Shown: positions 16,286-25,478, counted from the first letter of the stretch. The stretch: 48,501 nt of DNA from Lacticaseibacillus manihotivorans DSM 13343 = JCM 12514 (GCF_001435035.1 NZ_AZEU01000292.1:1-48501), one strand, 5' to 3'. The notes: a model not told the origin generated them from the letters alone. Numbers and translations are program-made.

Positions 16286-17353
16286 ATGAAAAAATGGGTC
16301 AAAGCCTTAGCCATCACAGCAGGCGGCGTTGTGCTAGTCGCTGGCGGGTATATCGGGTACTTGTTTGCGAGTTATCACCGGTTGGCCGATGATTTGCCAT
16401 TGAAGGTGACGCACGCAAAGCAGTCGGCGTTATCCACTGATCATGTGAATACGGCGATGTCTTACAATATCGGTTATGGGAGTTATCCCCAAAGTTATAG
16501 CTTTTTCATGGATGGCGGTAAGCATTCTCGGGCTTATAGTGCCCAAGCTGTGGATAAAAGTTTGGCTGGGGTGGTGAAAACCACTCACACCATTGATCCT
16601 GACATCGCCTTTTATCAAGAAGTCGATGTGGCCGGTGATCGCTCGCAGCATGTTGACGAAGTGAAAAAGTTAGCTAACGGCATGCCGGATTACGATCGCG
16701 TCTTTGCGCAAAACTATGACTCCGCATACTTGTTTTACCCGTTTAATCAACCGATCGGCGCCGCCAAATCTGGACTTGTCACCTTAGCGCGATGCCCGAT
16801 CACCAGCTCCCGTCGATATTCATTGCCTGTGGATACCGATTATAACAAGCTGATGGATCTGGACCGGGCCTTTTCCATGAGTCGCGTTGCTGTGGATAAT
16901 GGCAAGTCTTTGGTGCTGGTGAATATCCATTTGTCGGCTTTTACACCAAATCATGCCGTGCAAGAAGCCCAGTTTGCCAAATTGTTTAAAGCCATCGCCA
17001 AAAGTTATGCCCAAGGTGATTATGTGATCGTCGGTGGGGATTATAATCACCGGGTTATCCCCAATGCGCCTGAAGTTTTCCACACCAGTGCTAAACCGCA
17101 GACCTGGACGCATCCTTTCCCCGTTGATCAACTGCCAAAAGGGTTTACCCAACCGACCAGCGGTTTAGCTGCTGCGGCGATTCCGTCTGCGCGTGGCTTA
17201 GACAAGCCTTGGGATCCGGCCAAGAGTTTCAAAACCTTGATCGATGGCTTTATCGTGTCGCCGAATGTGGAAGTCCACCAGGTGAAAGTCGTCGATACGG
17301 ATTTCAAATATTCTGATCACAATCCAGTGAAGATGACGTTCAGCTTGAAATAA
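16286..17353 (+). CDS. Membrane-anchored endonuclease/exonuclease/phosphatase family protein
   Basis: A 355-residue protein with one N-terminal membrane segment (about residues 7-30), so the catalytic domain probably faces outside. The EEP metal-dependent fold is shown by MSYNIGYG (about 57), FYQEVD (the metal-binding Glu, about 110), VNIHLSAF (about 212), GGDYNHR (about 250) and YSDHNPVKM near the end, which holds the Asp-His pair. The family cleaves phosphodiesters of nucleic acids, phospholipids or nucleotides; the substrate here is unknown. The start has CGGAGG upstream. A bidirectional terminator separates it from the convergent glycosylase gene. Confidence 0.85.
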   Translation: MKKWVKALAITAGGVVLVAGGYIGYLFASYHRLADDLPLKVTHAKQSALSTDHVNTAMSYNIGYGSYPQSYSFFMDGGKHSRAYSAQAVDKSLAGVVKTTHTIDPDIAFYQEVDVAGDRSQHVDEVKKLANGMPDYDRVFAQNYDSAYLFYPFNQPIGAAKSGLVTLARCPITSSRRYSLPVDTDYNKLMDLDRAFSMSRVAVDNGKSLVLVNIHLSAFTPNHAVQEAQFAKLFKAIAKSYAQGDYVIVGGDYNHRVIPNAPEVFHTSAKPQTWTHPFPVDQLPKGFTQPTSGLAAAAIPSARGLDKPWDPAKSFKTLIDGFIVSPNVEVHQVKVVDTDFKYSDHNPVKMTFSLK

Positions 17354-17354
17354 A

Positions 17355-17386
17355 AAATAGTCGTCGCAAAATTGCGGCGGCTATTT
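17355..17386. terminator. Bidirectional terminator
   Basis: AAATAGTCGTCGC pairs with GCGGCGGCTATTT. It lies between two convergent genes and covers the last codons of the minus-strand gene. Confidence 0.75.
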
Positions 17387-18031
17387 CAATGTCAGCGTGA
17401 AGTTGGCGAGCGGACTTTGTGAAAAATCTTCTGCAGATTTCACCGTTTTTCCAAAATTATCGATCAACCCGTGAAATTCTTGGGCATCGCGTAAGCCCCA
17501 ATCATCGACTTCTCGGGTATGCGCTTTGAGCTTGGCATAAGTTGCAAAATCCTGACCTAACCAACTGAATAATCGACGACAGTAATTGTCAGCGATAAAG
17601 GTGGACTGATCAAAGACATACAACCGCATCGCATCGGCAGTTTCTTCCCCGATGCCAGGCAAAGCTAACAATTGTTGCCGCAAACGGGACGGTTCGGTGG
17701 TTGCAATCCGCGCCAAATCGAAGTCAGCGTGCGTCAGCCAGCTGAACAACCCATTAATAGCGCGGCTTTTATTGCGGTAGAACCCACTGGGACGGATCAA
17801 TTCTTGCAACTCGTCTAGGGATAAGTTGGCGATGGCTTGGGGCTCAAAATTCGTTGCCGCCCGTAAGTTATCCAGCGATTTGTCAACATTGCGCCAGTTC
17901 GTGTTCTGCACTAAAATCGCGCCGACTAAGATCTCAAATTTCGAATCTGCTGGCCACCAGCCACTAGGGCCGAGTAAGGTGGTCAGTTCATGATACAGAT
18001 TCGTTAAATCAAGAGATCGCGTTGTCGACAT
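17381..18031 (-). CDS. Endonuclease III-like HhH-GPD DNA glycosylase
   Basis: A 216-residue base-excision protein. FEILVGAILVQNTNWRNV opens the HhH-GPD domain (about residues 31-48). The hairpin is LPGIGEETADAM and the catalytic Asp is in FIADNYCRRL. Unlike classic Nth there is no C-terminal four-Cys iron-sulfur cluster, and the lyase Lys of the hairpin is Glu (GEE). It therefore resembles monofunctional glycosylases of the MagIII branch, which remove alkylated bases; this is inference. Start ATG 18031 has GGAAAGGAGC. It overlaps the end of the asparaginase gene by 23 bases. Confidence 0.82.
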   Translation of the reverse strand: MSTTRSLDLTNLYHELTTLLGPSGWWPADSKFEILVGAILVQNTNWRNVDKSLDNLRAATNFEPQAIANLSLDELQELIRPSGFYRNKSRAINGLFSWLTHADFDLARIATTEPSRLRQQLLALPGIGEETADAMRLYVFDQSTFIADNYCRRLFSWLGQDFATYAKLKAHTREVDDWGLRDAQEFHGLIDNFGKTVKSAEDFSQSPLANFTLTLK

Positions 18032-18980
18032 AATCTGCGAGCTCCTTTCCAGTTTTGCCAGCAGATAAGCCGACAATTAATTTGATCCGGGCTTTTTGAC
18101 CGTTGAGGCCTTGGCAGAAGGTGACGCCCATTTTCGCCAGTTGGGCACCACCGCCTTGATAATCGTAGAAACCTTCCGCTACACCGTTGAAACACCGGGA
18201 AACTAATACGACGGGAATGTTGCGATCTAACAAATGTTGCAAGCCTGGCAAAGTCTCTGGTGGTAAGTTCCCAGCGCCGAGGGCTTCGATCACTAAGCCT
18301 TTGGTATCAGTCGGCAAGGCGTCAAACAAGGTGCTGTCCATACCAGCGTAGGCTTTTAATAGGAAGACAGGCGCTTGCAAGTCATCAATCGGCAGCGCGA
18401 CTTGGTTGATCAATTCTTGGAAAAAGCGCACGCCCTCCTTGGTGACCAAGCCGATCGGACCAAAGGTGGGCGTGCGGAAAGTTGCCACATTGGTCGTGTG
18501 GGTTTTGGTGACGAAGCGCGCCGTGTGAATTTCGTCGTTCATCACCACTAAACAGCCTTTGTTTCGCGCAGCCGGGGTGGCAGCGGTGCGAATCGCAGAC
18601 ACATAGTTATAGCTGCCATCAGCGCCGACTTCATTGCTTGAGCGCATCGCACCAGTCACCACGACTGGGATCGTGGCGTCTAAAGTTAAGTCCAAGAAGT
18701 ACGCCGTTTCTTCTAGCGTATCGGTCCCATGCGTCACCACAATGCCATCGATACCGTCAGCTTCAGCCTGGCGGATACGCTTAGACAATTCCAGCATGCG
18801 CTGTGGGGTCATGTGCGGCGATGGCAAGTTGAAAAAGTCTTCTGAGGTGACTTCAATGTCTTGGCCGACCAGATCTTGTAAACCCATCAAGGGATTTTGG
18901 GCGTTTGGGGAAACGTCACCGTTTTCGTCTTGGCTCATCGCAATGGTGCCGCCAGTATGCAAAGCTAAAATGTGCGTCAT
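18009..18980 (-). CDS. L-asparaginase, type I
   Basis: A 323-residue asparaginase, which hydrolyses asparagine to aspartate and ammonia. Both active-site motifs are intact: LALHTGGTIAM (residues 5-15, nucleophilic Thr) and VVTHGTDTLEETAYF (about 82-96, catalytic Thr-Asp). There is no signal peptide, which fits a cytosolic AnsA-type enzyme. The start ATG follows GAAAGAAGGG. It is first of a two-gene unit with the overlapping DNA glycosylase, and the functional link between them is unclear. Confidence 0.93.
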   Translation of the reverse strand: MTHILALHTGGTIAMSQDENGDVSPNAQNPLMGLQDLVGQDIEVTSEDFFNLPSPHMTPQRMLELSKRIRQAEADGIDGIVVTHGTDTLEETAYFLDLTLDATIPVVVTGAMRSSNEVGADGSYNYVSAIRTAATPAARNKGCLVVMNDEIHTARFVTKTHTTNVATFRTPTFGPIGLVTKEGVRFFQELINQVALPIDDLQAPVFLLKAYAGMDSTLFDALPTDTKGLVIEALGAGNLPPETLPGLQHLLDRNIPVVLVSRCFNGVAEGFYDYQGGGAQLAKMGVTFCQGLNGQKARIKLIVGLSAGKTGKELADYVDNAIS

Positions 18981-19371
18981 GAGAACCCTTCTTTCAAAAA
19001 ATAAGTGTAACAGAAAAAGTGGAATAAAAAAACACTTCGCAGCTGGAAGTGTTATTTAAGGGAAGCTTTCGCAAGCGAAAGCGGTATTGCGGTTTGGTTA
19101 CTAATGGCTACTATACGCCGCGATCCTTAAATTCAATGTTGGGCGCAGTAGCAAAGCTAAAATAATTTCGTGTGAGAGATTTAACAGAATTCTCATTAAG
19201 TGTGATTTTATTTAAAATTTAACTGGCCGCGTTGACCAGTTAAACCGATAATATTTTTATTTCCGAACGTATTCGTAATATTTATCCCACTTTTTGCCAA
19301 GAATATCGGATGCTTTTGGACTTGTGTTTTAAATCGTTTGGGTTATGATAGACGGCGTACCAAAAAAATCT
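18981..19371. other. Gene-free region between asparaginase and the folT riboswitch
   Basis: No coding sequence is seen. Three hairpins are visible: AACACTT/AAGTGTT near 19031-19053, the strong GCTTTCG/CGAAAGC stem near 19063-19081, and TTTAACTGG (19218-19226) with CCAGTTAAA (19236-19244). A weak promoter for the riboswitch transcript is TTGTGT (19322-19327) with TATGAT (19344-19349). Confidence 0.45.
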
Positions 19372-19470
19372 AAGGAGTAGAACTTGTTGCGTTAAGTGCT
19401 AGTGGAACGGAATGTGAACACTAGACGAAAGCAATTGCTGCGGTAACAAGTTCGCATTCGCCAAATAGTT
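19372..19470 (+). promoter_or_regulatory. Tetrahydrofolate (THF) riboswitch
   Basis: AGGAGTAGAACTTGTTGC followed by GCGTTAAGTGC (19389-19399) is the conserved 5' core of the folT-type THF riboswitch. The arms AACTTGTTGC and GCGGTAACAAGTT close a long-range stem, and CGCATTCGCC is the 3' core. It lies immediately upstream of a FolT transporter gene, the classic target of this class. The expression platform between 19471 and 19520 is GC-rich and could hide the AAAGGGG ribosome binding site, suggesting control of translation. Confidence 0.88.
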
Positions 19471-19534
19471 AGGCTTTCGGGTGTGCGCGCCACCAAGGTC
19501 TTGCTCGGCGTCTCCACCAAAGGGGATAGTCTAT

Positions 19535-20050
19535 ATGCAATTATCATTCAGAACACCAAAGCTCACCACGAAAACTTGGGTCAGCTTAGCCGTGTTTATG
19601 GCCATGGATCTGGTGTTACGTCGCTTTAGTTTCGGTACCAGCTTTGTCAAAATCGGCCCAGCCTTCATTGCTACGATTTTAATGGCTTACTACTTGGGCC
19701 CATGGATCGCCGCAGTCGGCGCTATGTTGTGTGATCAAATCAATGTGTTGATTTTTTCACCAGGGGTCAATTTCTTAGGCTTTACCTTGACGGCCATCGT
19801 GGCTGCGATCATTTACGGGTTGTTTTTCTCGCAAAAGCCAGTGCGCTTGTGGCGCGTGGCGTTAGCGGTACTGGCAGTGACCATTTTGTGCAATGTGTTG
19901 ATGAACACCTTGTGGTTGCAAATGATGGGCACGCCTTGGCAAGGGATCATCGTGGTGCGCTTGATCAAAGATGCGATCGTGTATCCGATTCAAGTCGCCG
20001 TGTCTTATGCGGTGCTCAAAGGCGTGGCGCGGATCAAACCCACGTTATAA
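19535..20050 (+). CDS. folT: Folate-specific ECF transporter S component
   Basis: A 171-residue membrane protein with about five to six helices. The family features are MDLVLRRFSFGTSFVKIGPAF near the N-terminus, MAYYLGPWIAAVGAMLCDQI and the later FSPGVNFLGFTLTA. FolT captures folate and docks on a shared EcfA-EcfA'-EcfT motor encoded elsewhere. I start at ATG 19535, with AAAGGGGA 8 bases upstream, since the longer frame from 19481 lies inside the riboswitch expression platform. The upstream THF riboswitch independently supports the substrate. Confidence 0.92.
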   Translation: MQLSFRTPKLTTKTWVSLAVFMAMDLVLRRFSFGTSFVKIGPAFIATILMAYYLGPWIAAVGAMLCDQINVLIFSPGVNFLGFTLTAIVAAIIYGLFFSQKPVRLWRVALAVLAVTILCNVLMNTLWLQMMGTPWQGIIVVRLIKDAIVYPIQVAVSYAVLKGVARIKPTL

Positions 20051-20144
20051 TCTGAAAACTCTAGACAAGTCGCATGCTGGCTTGTCTTTTTTCATGGACT
20101 TGGGAACAGTTGAAGCGACAATGAACCAGTTTGCAGAAAAATGT

Positions 20145-20150
20145 TATAAT
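20145..20150 (+). promoter_or_regulatory. -10 box of the tsaB operon
   Basis: TATAAT is preceded by an AT-rich stretch, 29 bases before the tsaB ATG. No good -35 is visible at 16-18 bases. Confidence 0.45.
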
Positions 20151-20178
20151 AGCAGGATAAAATCTTTCGGAGGCAGAC

Positions 20179-20901
20179 ATGTATTTATTAGCTCTTGATA
20201 CGTCCAATCAAACCATGAGTGTTGCGGTGATGCACGACCAAACACTTTTAGCCGAAACGACGATCAATCATAAAAAAACGCACAGCGAACAACTGCTGCC
20301 AACGATTCAAAACTTGCTGAAACAATCCGATCTCACCATCGATCAAATCGATCGCATCGTGGTGGCTGAAGGCCCAGGTTCTTATACTGGCATCCGCATT
20401 GCTGTCACCACTGGCAAGACCTTGGCCTACACGTTAAACAAGGAACTCGTCGGCGTGTCCAGCTTGGCGGCGTTGGCTGCTGGCGTCACCGATACCCAAG
20501 CGTTGATCGTGCCATTAATGGATGCTCGGCGGCAAAACGTTTTTGCTGGGGTATACCAATGGGTGAATGGTGAGTTGATCAATGTCGTGCAAGATTCGCA
20601 TTTGCCATTGACCCAGTTATTAGAAGAAGTGCGCGTGTTGCGCCAACCCGCTGTGTTTGTCGGCGCGGACGTCGAAAAATTTGCTGACGAGATCCGCTCG
20701 ACGTTAGGCGCCAAAGCCAACTTGGCAGATCCATTGCGTGCTTATCCTCGGGCTAGCCGGATCGCGTTGCTGGGGATGCATGCAAAGCCGGTGTCTGTCT
20801 TTGATTTTGTCCCGACGTATTTGCGCGTGACTGAAGCCGAACGCAATTGGTTAAAGACCCATTCAGATGAAGGACATGAGCCTTATGTTGAGAAAGTTTA
20901 G
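20179..20901 (+). CDS. tsaB: tRNA t6A biosynthesis protein TsaB
   Basis: A 240-residue member of the ASKHA fold. It has LLALDTSNQTMSVAV at the start, the THSEQLLP motif (about residue 34) and VVAEGPGSYTGIRI (about 62-75). TsaB is the scaffold partner of TsaD in making N6-threonylcarbamoyladenosine at A37 of ANN-decoding tRNAs. CGGAGG precedes the ATG. The end overlaps rimI. tsaB-rimI-tsaD is a standard arrangement; tsaC and tsaE are not in the window. Confidence 0.95.
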   Translation: MYLLALDTSNQTMSVAVMHDQTLLAETTINHKKTHSEQLLPTIQNLLKQSDLTIDQIDRIVVAEGPGSYTGIRIAVTTGKTLAYTLNKELVGVSSLAALAAGVTDTQALIVPLMDARRQNVFAGVYQWVNGELINVVQDSHLPLTQLLEEVRVLRQPAVFVGADVEKFADEIRSTLGAKANLADPLRAYPRASRIALLGMHAKPVSVFDFVPTYLRVTEAERNWLKTHSDEGHEPYVEKV

Positions 20902-21430
20902 AGACTGGTTTGAAAATAATCCACCAGAAAGCCTGACATTTACCGAAGAAGCGGCTGTGATCCACAACCGCGAATTTACGTTGCGGCGCATGGCTAACGG
21001 GGATATTGATGCGGCTTTAGCCATTGAGCGGGCGGTATACAATGACACGCCTTGGGATCGGGTGGCGTTTTTATCCGAATTGCACAAGCGCCAACACAGC
21101 TTGTATTTGGTGTTGACCTTACCCAATGACGGTTTGGTCGTGGCGTTTATCGGGTGCATGTTTGCCAAAAACGAAGCGCATATTACCAACATTGCTGTGG
21201 ATCCTAACTTGCAACATCAAGGACTAGGCCGGTATCTCATGCAGTGGATGATCGCAAAAGCCCGAGATTTTGGCAGTGATCAGTTGACCCTTGAAGTGCG
21301 CACGGATAATGCCATCGCCCAAGCGTTGTATCATGAACTCGGTTTTCACGATGGTCGCATTAAAAAAGGGTATTACGTCGCGCATCACGAAGACGCCATG
21401 GATATGTGGCGGGCGTTGAACGAGGAATAA
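20885..21430 (+). CDS. rimI: Ribosomal protein alanine N-acetyltransferase RimI
   Basis: A 181-residue GNAT protein. The acetyl-CoA site is [22 protein letters not shown] (about residues 100-121). The C-terminal [29 protein letters not shown] is typical of RimI. Homologues acetylate the N-terminus of S18 and related proteins. Of three possible starts I prefer ATG 20885, with GAAGGA 10 bases upstream; 20867 and 20876 have no site. The first 16 codons overlap tsaB. Confidence 0.88.
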   Translation: MLRKFRDWFENNPPESLTFTEEAAVIHNREFTLRRMANGDIDAALAIERAVYNDTPWDRVAFLSELHKRQHSLYLVLTLPNDGLVVAFIGCMFAKNEAHITNIAVDPNLQHQGLGRYLMQWMIAKARDFGSDQLTLEVRTDNAIAQALYHELGFHDGRIKKGYYVAHHEDAMDMWRALNEE

Positions 21431-21437
21431 GGAGAAC

Positions 21438-22457
21438 ATGTTGAGTCAACCAGAATTGATTTTAGCGTTTGAAAGTAGCTGTGATGAAACCAGTGTGGCG
21501 GTGATCAAAAACGGGGATACCATTTTAAGTAACATCATTGCCACTCAAATCAACTCACACAAGCGCTTTGGCGGGGTGGTACCAGAAGTGGCCAGCCGCC
21601 ATCATGTGGAACAAATCACTGAAGTCATCGATTTGGCCATGAAAGAAGCCAAAGTCACTTACGATGATCTCGACGCTGTGGCCGTGACGTATGGGCCTGG
21701 GTTGATCGGGTCCTTATTGATCGGGGTCACTGCCGCCAAGACTGTGGCCTTTGCGCACAATTTACCATTATTGCCGATCAACCACATCGCTGGGCACATT
21801 TATGCCGCACAGTTGGTCAAGCCTTTGGTTTACCCCTTGTTAGCCTTGGTGGTTTCCGGTGGGCATACCGAATTGGTTTACATGCAAGCGGCTGGCGATT
21901 TCAAGATCATCGGCGATACTCGCGATGACGCGGCTGGTGAAGCTTATGATAAAATCGGCCGGGTGCTTGGCATCAACTATCCAGCCGGCAAAGAGGTGGA
22001 TCGCTTGGCGCATTTAGGCCAAGATACCTTTAACTTCCCGCGGGCGATGGATGATTCCGAAGACTTGGACTTCAGTTTCTCAGGCTTGAAGTCTGCCTTC
22101 ATTAACACGGTGCATCATGCCGATCAAATTCATGAAACCTTGAGTCGTGAAGATTTGGCGACGAGTTTTCAAGCCGCAGTGGTGGATGTGTTGACGCATA
22201 AAACCTTGCGCGCCTTGCATGATCATCCAGTCTCACAGTTAGTCGTTGCTGGCGGTGTGGCGGCAAACCAAGGCCTGAAGGAACGCTTGACTAAAGAATT
22301 GGCCAACACCGATATCGACTTGATTGTGCCACCACTGCGCTTATGTGGCGATAATGCCGCAATGATCGGCGCGGCGGCGCATGTGGCCTTAGCCAAAAAG
22401 CAATTCGGCAGTTTGGATCTCAGCGCTGATCCTGGTTTAGATTTCGATCACGCATAA
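21438..22457 (+). CDS. tsaD: tRNA threonylcarbamoyltransferase TsaD
   Basis: A 339-residue Kae1/TsaD enzyme, the catalytic subunit that transfers the threonylcarbamoyl group to A37 of t[17 protein letters not shown] opens the ASKHA fold, HIAGHIYAA supplies the iron-binding His pair, VSGGHTEL follows, and [15 protein letters not shown] and CGDNAAMIG complete the site. AAGGAG lies just before the start. It ends 9 bases before the HAD gene, which probably shares the transcript. Confidence 0.96.
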   Translation: MLSQPELILAFESSCDETSVAVIKNGDTILSNIIATQINSHKRFGGVVPEVASRHHVEQITEVIDLAMKEAKVTYDDLDAVAVTYGPGLIGSLLIGVTAAKTVAFAHNLPLLPINHIAGHIYAAQLVKPLVYPLLALVVSGGHTELVYMQAAGDFKIIGDTRDDAAGEAYDKIGRVLGINYPAGKEVDRLAHLGQDTFNFPRAMDDSEDLDFSFSGLKSAFINTVHHADQIHETLSREDLATSFQAAVVDVLTHKTLRALHDHPVSQLVVAGGVAANQGLKERLTKELANTDIDLIVPPLRLCGDNAAMIGAAAHVALAKKQFGSLDLSADPGLDFDHA

Positions 22458-22466
22458 GGAGTGGCC

Positions 22467-23273
22467 ATGATTCAAGCAATTGCAACGGATTTGGATAGTA
22501 CCTTCATGCATCATGGGATGACCATCGCGCCATTAAATTCGCAAATGGTTCGCCAGGCTGTTGATGACGGGATCCATTTTGTGGTCGCCTCAGGTCGCCA
22601 AGCGCCAGCTATCAGTCAAGTGATGGCCAAAGTCGGCGTGACTGGGGCTAAAGTGTGTTTAAATGGCAGTTATGTGGAAGACGAGCATGGTCAGGTGTTA
22701 GTAGCTAGTGCAATACCACGTGATCGGATCACCCGGTTATTGAAACTTGCGCAAGCCGGGCACACGAATCTCATGTTATACCGTAAAAATGGCGTTTTTC
22801 GCTATGATGTGACCAATACCTTGTTGTGGCACGCTGCTTTTTTGATGCATGGCAAAGGCTACAACCATTTGTTTAAAACCGAAGCCCGTATGTTGAGGTT
22901 GTTGGCGACTGACTAAGTTTACAAAGTCGGCTTCAATCATCCCGATCATGCCGTGTTGGTGAAAATTCACGATCAATTGGTGGATGAACCGGTATCGATG
23001 GTTTGGGCATCGGCGAATTTCTTGGAAATCACCAACTTTGGGGTCACCAAATTATCAGGGCTCAAGGCGTTGGCCGAAACTTGGCACGGGGATGTCCAAG
23101 ATTTTGTCGCGTTTGGCGATTATGAAAATGATTTGGCCATGCTTGAAGGCGTAGGGTGTGGCGTTGCGATGAGCAATGCGATTCCTGAAGTGAAACAAGT
23201 TGCCGATGCCGTGGTAGATAATCATGATCATGCCGGCGTTGGGCGGAGTTTGCAAGCGTTGTTAGCGCATTAG
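22467..23273 (+). pseudogene. Cof-type HAD hydrolase interrupted by one stop codon
   Basis: Read through a single TAA at 22914-22916, one frame codes for 268 residues, the usual length of Cof-type HAD phosphatases. Before the stop: ATDLDSTFMHHG (motif I, nucleophilic Asp) and VVASGRQ (motif II). After the stop: KLSGLKAL (motif III Lys) and FGDYENDLAML (motif IV). No base is missing, so this is a nonsense change rather than a frameshift. A C-to-T change from CAA would explain it. Both pieces would lack essential motifs alone. AAGGAG precedes ATG 22467. It follows tsaD by 9 bases. Confidence 0.85.
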
Positions 23274-23282
23274 CTGACCTCA

Positions 23283-23322
23283 AAAAGGCGTCACACGATT
23301 GAGCAATCGCGTGACGCCTTTT
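23283..23322. terminator. Bidirectional terminator
   Basis: A long stem, AAAAGGCGTCAC with GATT, pairs with AATC and GTGACGCCTTTT between the convergent HAD and ABC-F genes. Confidence 0.88.
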
Positions 23323-23324
23323 GC

Positions 23325-25268
23325 TTATTCAAATTCTTCCAGTTCCAGTGATGCTTGTTCCCAAGCATCTTCTGCTTCGGACGCTTTTTGGTTCAAGGCA
23401 TCGAGCTGGGTTTGCAACTCGCCCATTTTGACATAGTCGCTGAGGACATCTGGTGCAGTCATTTGTTCTTGCAAGTCAGAGACTTGTTGGTCTAAGCTTT
23501 CCATTTGTTCTTCGAGCTTGGCCACTTCGCGTTCCAGCTTGCGTTGGGCGCGTTGTTGGTCTTTGGATTGTTGATAATTCTTGGCAGCAGTTGGGGCTTC
23601 AACGGTTTCTGGTTGCGCTGCGGCTTGTGCTTCTGCACGTTCGGCTTCTTTTTCAAGGAGCTTTTCTTGGTAGTAATCCCAGTTGCCTAAGAACATGGTG
23701 CCGCCAGTCGGTTCGATTTCAACGATGCTGGTGGCGAGCTCATTGATGAAGTACCGGTCATGTGAGACGAACAACACTGTGCCTTCAAAATCTGCCAAGG
23801 CGGATTCCAACACTTCTTTGGAATTGATGTCCAAATGGTTGGTCGGTTCATCCAAGACTAAAAAGTTATCATGCTTTAACGATAACTTGGTCAGTTCCAG
23901 ACGGGCTTTTTGCCCACCGGAAAGATCAGCAACGGTTTTGGTGATGTCATCAGCGTCAAACAAGAAGGCTGCCAGTGCTGAGCGCACCGCCTGTTCCGGC
24001 ATGGTCGGATGATCATCCCAAATCTCATCAAGCACTGACTTGTTCCAATGCAATTGGTGTTGATCCTGATCATAATACCCGGTGGTGACATTGGTGCCGA
24101 ATTGCGCTTGGCCTTTCAAAAATGGAATTTGACCTAACACAGATTTCAACAAGGTGGATTTGCCGACCCCGTTTTGACCGATGATGGCAATGCGATCGCC
24201 TTTGTTGACTTGGAAGTTGATCGGGCCGGCCATCGGCTCATCTGGTTCATAGCCGACGGTGGCGTCGTGCACTTTCAAGACTTCATTGCCGCTGGTGGTT
24301 TCTGGGGTGAAGCGGAAGTGAACGGTTTTTTCGCGGCCTTGCGGTTTGGCGAGGACGTCCATTTTTTCGAGTTGTTTGCGCCGCGCTTGGGCTTGTTTGG
24401 TGGAGCTGGCGCGAACGATATTTTTGTCGACGAAATCTTGCAACTTATGAATTTCTTCTTGTTGTTTTTCGTAGGCTTTCCACGCCAAAGCTAAGTTGTC
24501 GGCTTTTTGCTTCAAGTAGCCAGAGTAGTTGGTTTTGTAGTGGATCGACTTGGAAGGCGTCAGTTCATACAGTTCAGTGACGACGTGATTCAAGAAGTAT
24601 TGGTCATGGCTGACGGTTAAAATCGCGCCAGAATATGTTTTCAAGTAACCTTCAAGCCAAGTTAACGTGTCGATGTCCAAGTGGTTAGTCGGTTCATCCA
24701 AAATGATTAAATCGTGATGTTCCAACAATAACTTCGCTAAGGCAAGGCGCGAGCGTTCGCCACCAGACAAATTGCCGATTGGCTTGTCATAAGTGGTGTC
24801 GTCAAATTGAAAGCCATGTAGCACCGAGCGGATCTCAGCTTGATAGCCATAACCGTTTTGCGCTTGGAAGTCGTGTTGGATCTGATCGTATTGGCGCATG
24901 ACTTGATCATATTGCTCTTGGTCTTCGGCAAGTTTAGGATCGGCGATTTGCGCTTCAAGCGCGTGCATACGCTTTTCCATCGCGATCAACGGTTCAAAAA
25001 TCGTCAACATTTCCGCAAAAATGGTGCGGTTGGAGTCGAGTCCTGAGTCCTGGGCCAAATAGCCGATGGACATATTTTTGCTGGTGGTAACTTGGCCGTA
25101 GTCTGGCGGGTTGATCCCAGCAAGGATCTCCAGCAAAGTGGTTTTGCCGATACCGTTGGGGCCGACTAAGCCGACCCGAGATCCGGTTTGCACTTCGAGG
25201 TTGATCCCAGTAAACAAGTCGTTACCGTCAAAGGTCCGCCCGACTTGTTGGGCCTGCATAATGATCAC
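23325..25268 (-). CDS. ABC-F family ATP-binding protein
   Basis: A 647-residue cytosolic protein with two ABC domains and no membrane segments. The first has Walker A GPNGIGKTT (about residue 37), signature LSGGERSRLALAK and Walker B LIILDEPTNHLD. The second has GQNGVGKST (about 362), LSGGQKARLEL and LVLDEPTNHLD. A charged linker lies between them, and a C-terminal coiled coil covers about 570-645. ABC-F proteins act on the ribosomal E site in translation control or antibiotic protection; which role applies cannot be told. I prefer GTG 25268, 9 bases after AAGGAT, over ATG 25259. Confidence 0.92.
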   Translation of the reverse strand: MIIMQAQQVGRTFDGNDLFTGINLEVQTGSRVGLVGPNGIGKTTLLEILAGINPPDYGQVTTSKNMSIGYLAQDSGLDSNRTIFAEMLTIFEPLIAMEKRMHALEAQIADPKLAEDQEQYDQVMRQYDQIQHDFQAQNGYGYQAEIRSVLHGFQFDDTTYDKPIGNLSGGERSRLALAKLLLEHHDLIILDEPTNHLDIDTLTWLEGYLKTYSGAILTVSHDQYFLNHVVTELYELTPSKSIHYKTNYSGYLKQKADNLALAWKAYEKQQEEIHKLQDFVDKNIVRASSTKQAQARRKQLEKMDVLAKPQGREKTVHFRFTPETTSGNEVLKVHDATVGYEPDEPMAGPINFQVNKGDRIAIIGQNGVGKSTLLKSVLGQIPFLKGQAQFGTNVTTGYYDQDQHQLHWNKSVLDEIWDDHPTMPEQAVRSALAAFLFDADDITKTVADLSGGQKARLELTKLSLKHDNFLVLDEPTNHLDINSKEVLESALADFEGTVLFVSHDRYFINELATSIVEIEPTGGTMFLGNWDYYQEKLLEKEAERAEAQAAAQPETVEAPTAAKNYQQSKDQQRAQRKLEREVAKLEEQMESLDQQVSDLQEQMTAPDVLSDYVKMGELQTQLDALNQKASEAEDAWEQASLELEEFE

Positions 25269-25340
25269 AGTGATTACATCCTTTTCTTCAATGTTCTTGG
25301 TAACAATATAACACATTCAATGGTGCTGTTTTATTGTTGG

Positions 25341-25403
25341 TTGTGAATTTTTTTGCGCAAAGCCCCTGATTTACTTGCGTTACTTGCGCAAAGCGGTTAC
25401 TAT
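25341..25403 (+). promoter_or_regulatory. rex promoter with possible Rex operator
   Basis: TTGCGT (25375-25380) and TACTAT (25398-25403) are 17 bases apart. Upstream, TTGTGAA (25341-25347), six Ts and TGCGCAA (25354-25360) match 12 of 14 fixed positions of the Rex site TTGTGAA-N6-TTCACAA, which suggests autoregulation. The 11-mer TTGCGCAAAGC occurs twice, at 25353-25363 and 25384-25394. Confidence 0.5.
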
Positions 25404-25478
25404 CGAATGGAAAGCATGAACGCTGATTCACAAAAGTTTCGCGCAATGCTGAACAAATCCTCAGGAGGTACAGCACCA

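Noticed and set aside
22914-22916. Stop-codon recoding (read-through or selenocysteine) in the HAD gene
   Set aside because: The stop is TAA, which is not used for selenocysteine, and no recoding structure is evident downstream. A simple nonsense mutation or sequencing error is more likely.
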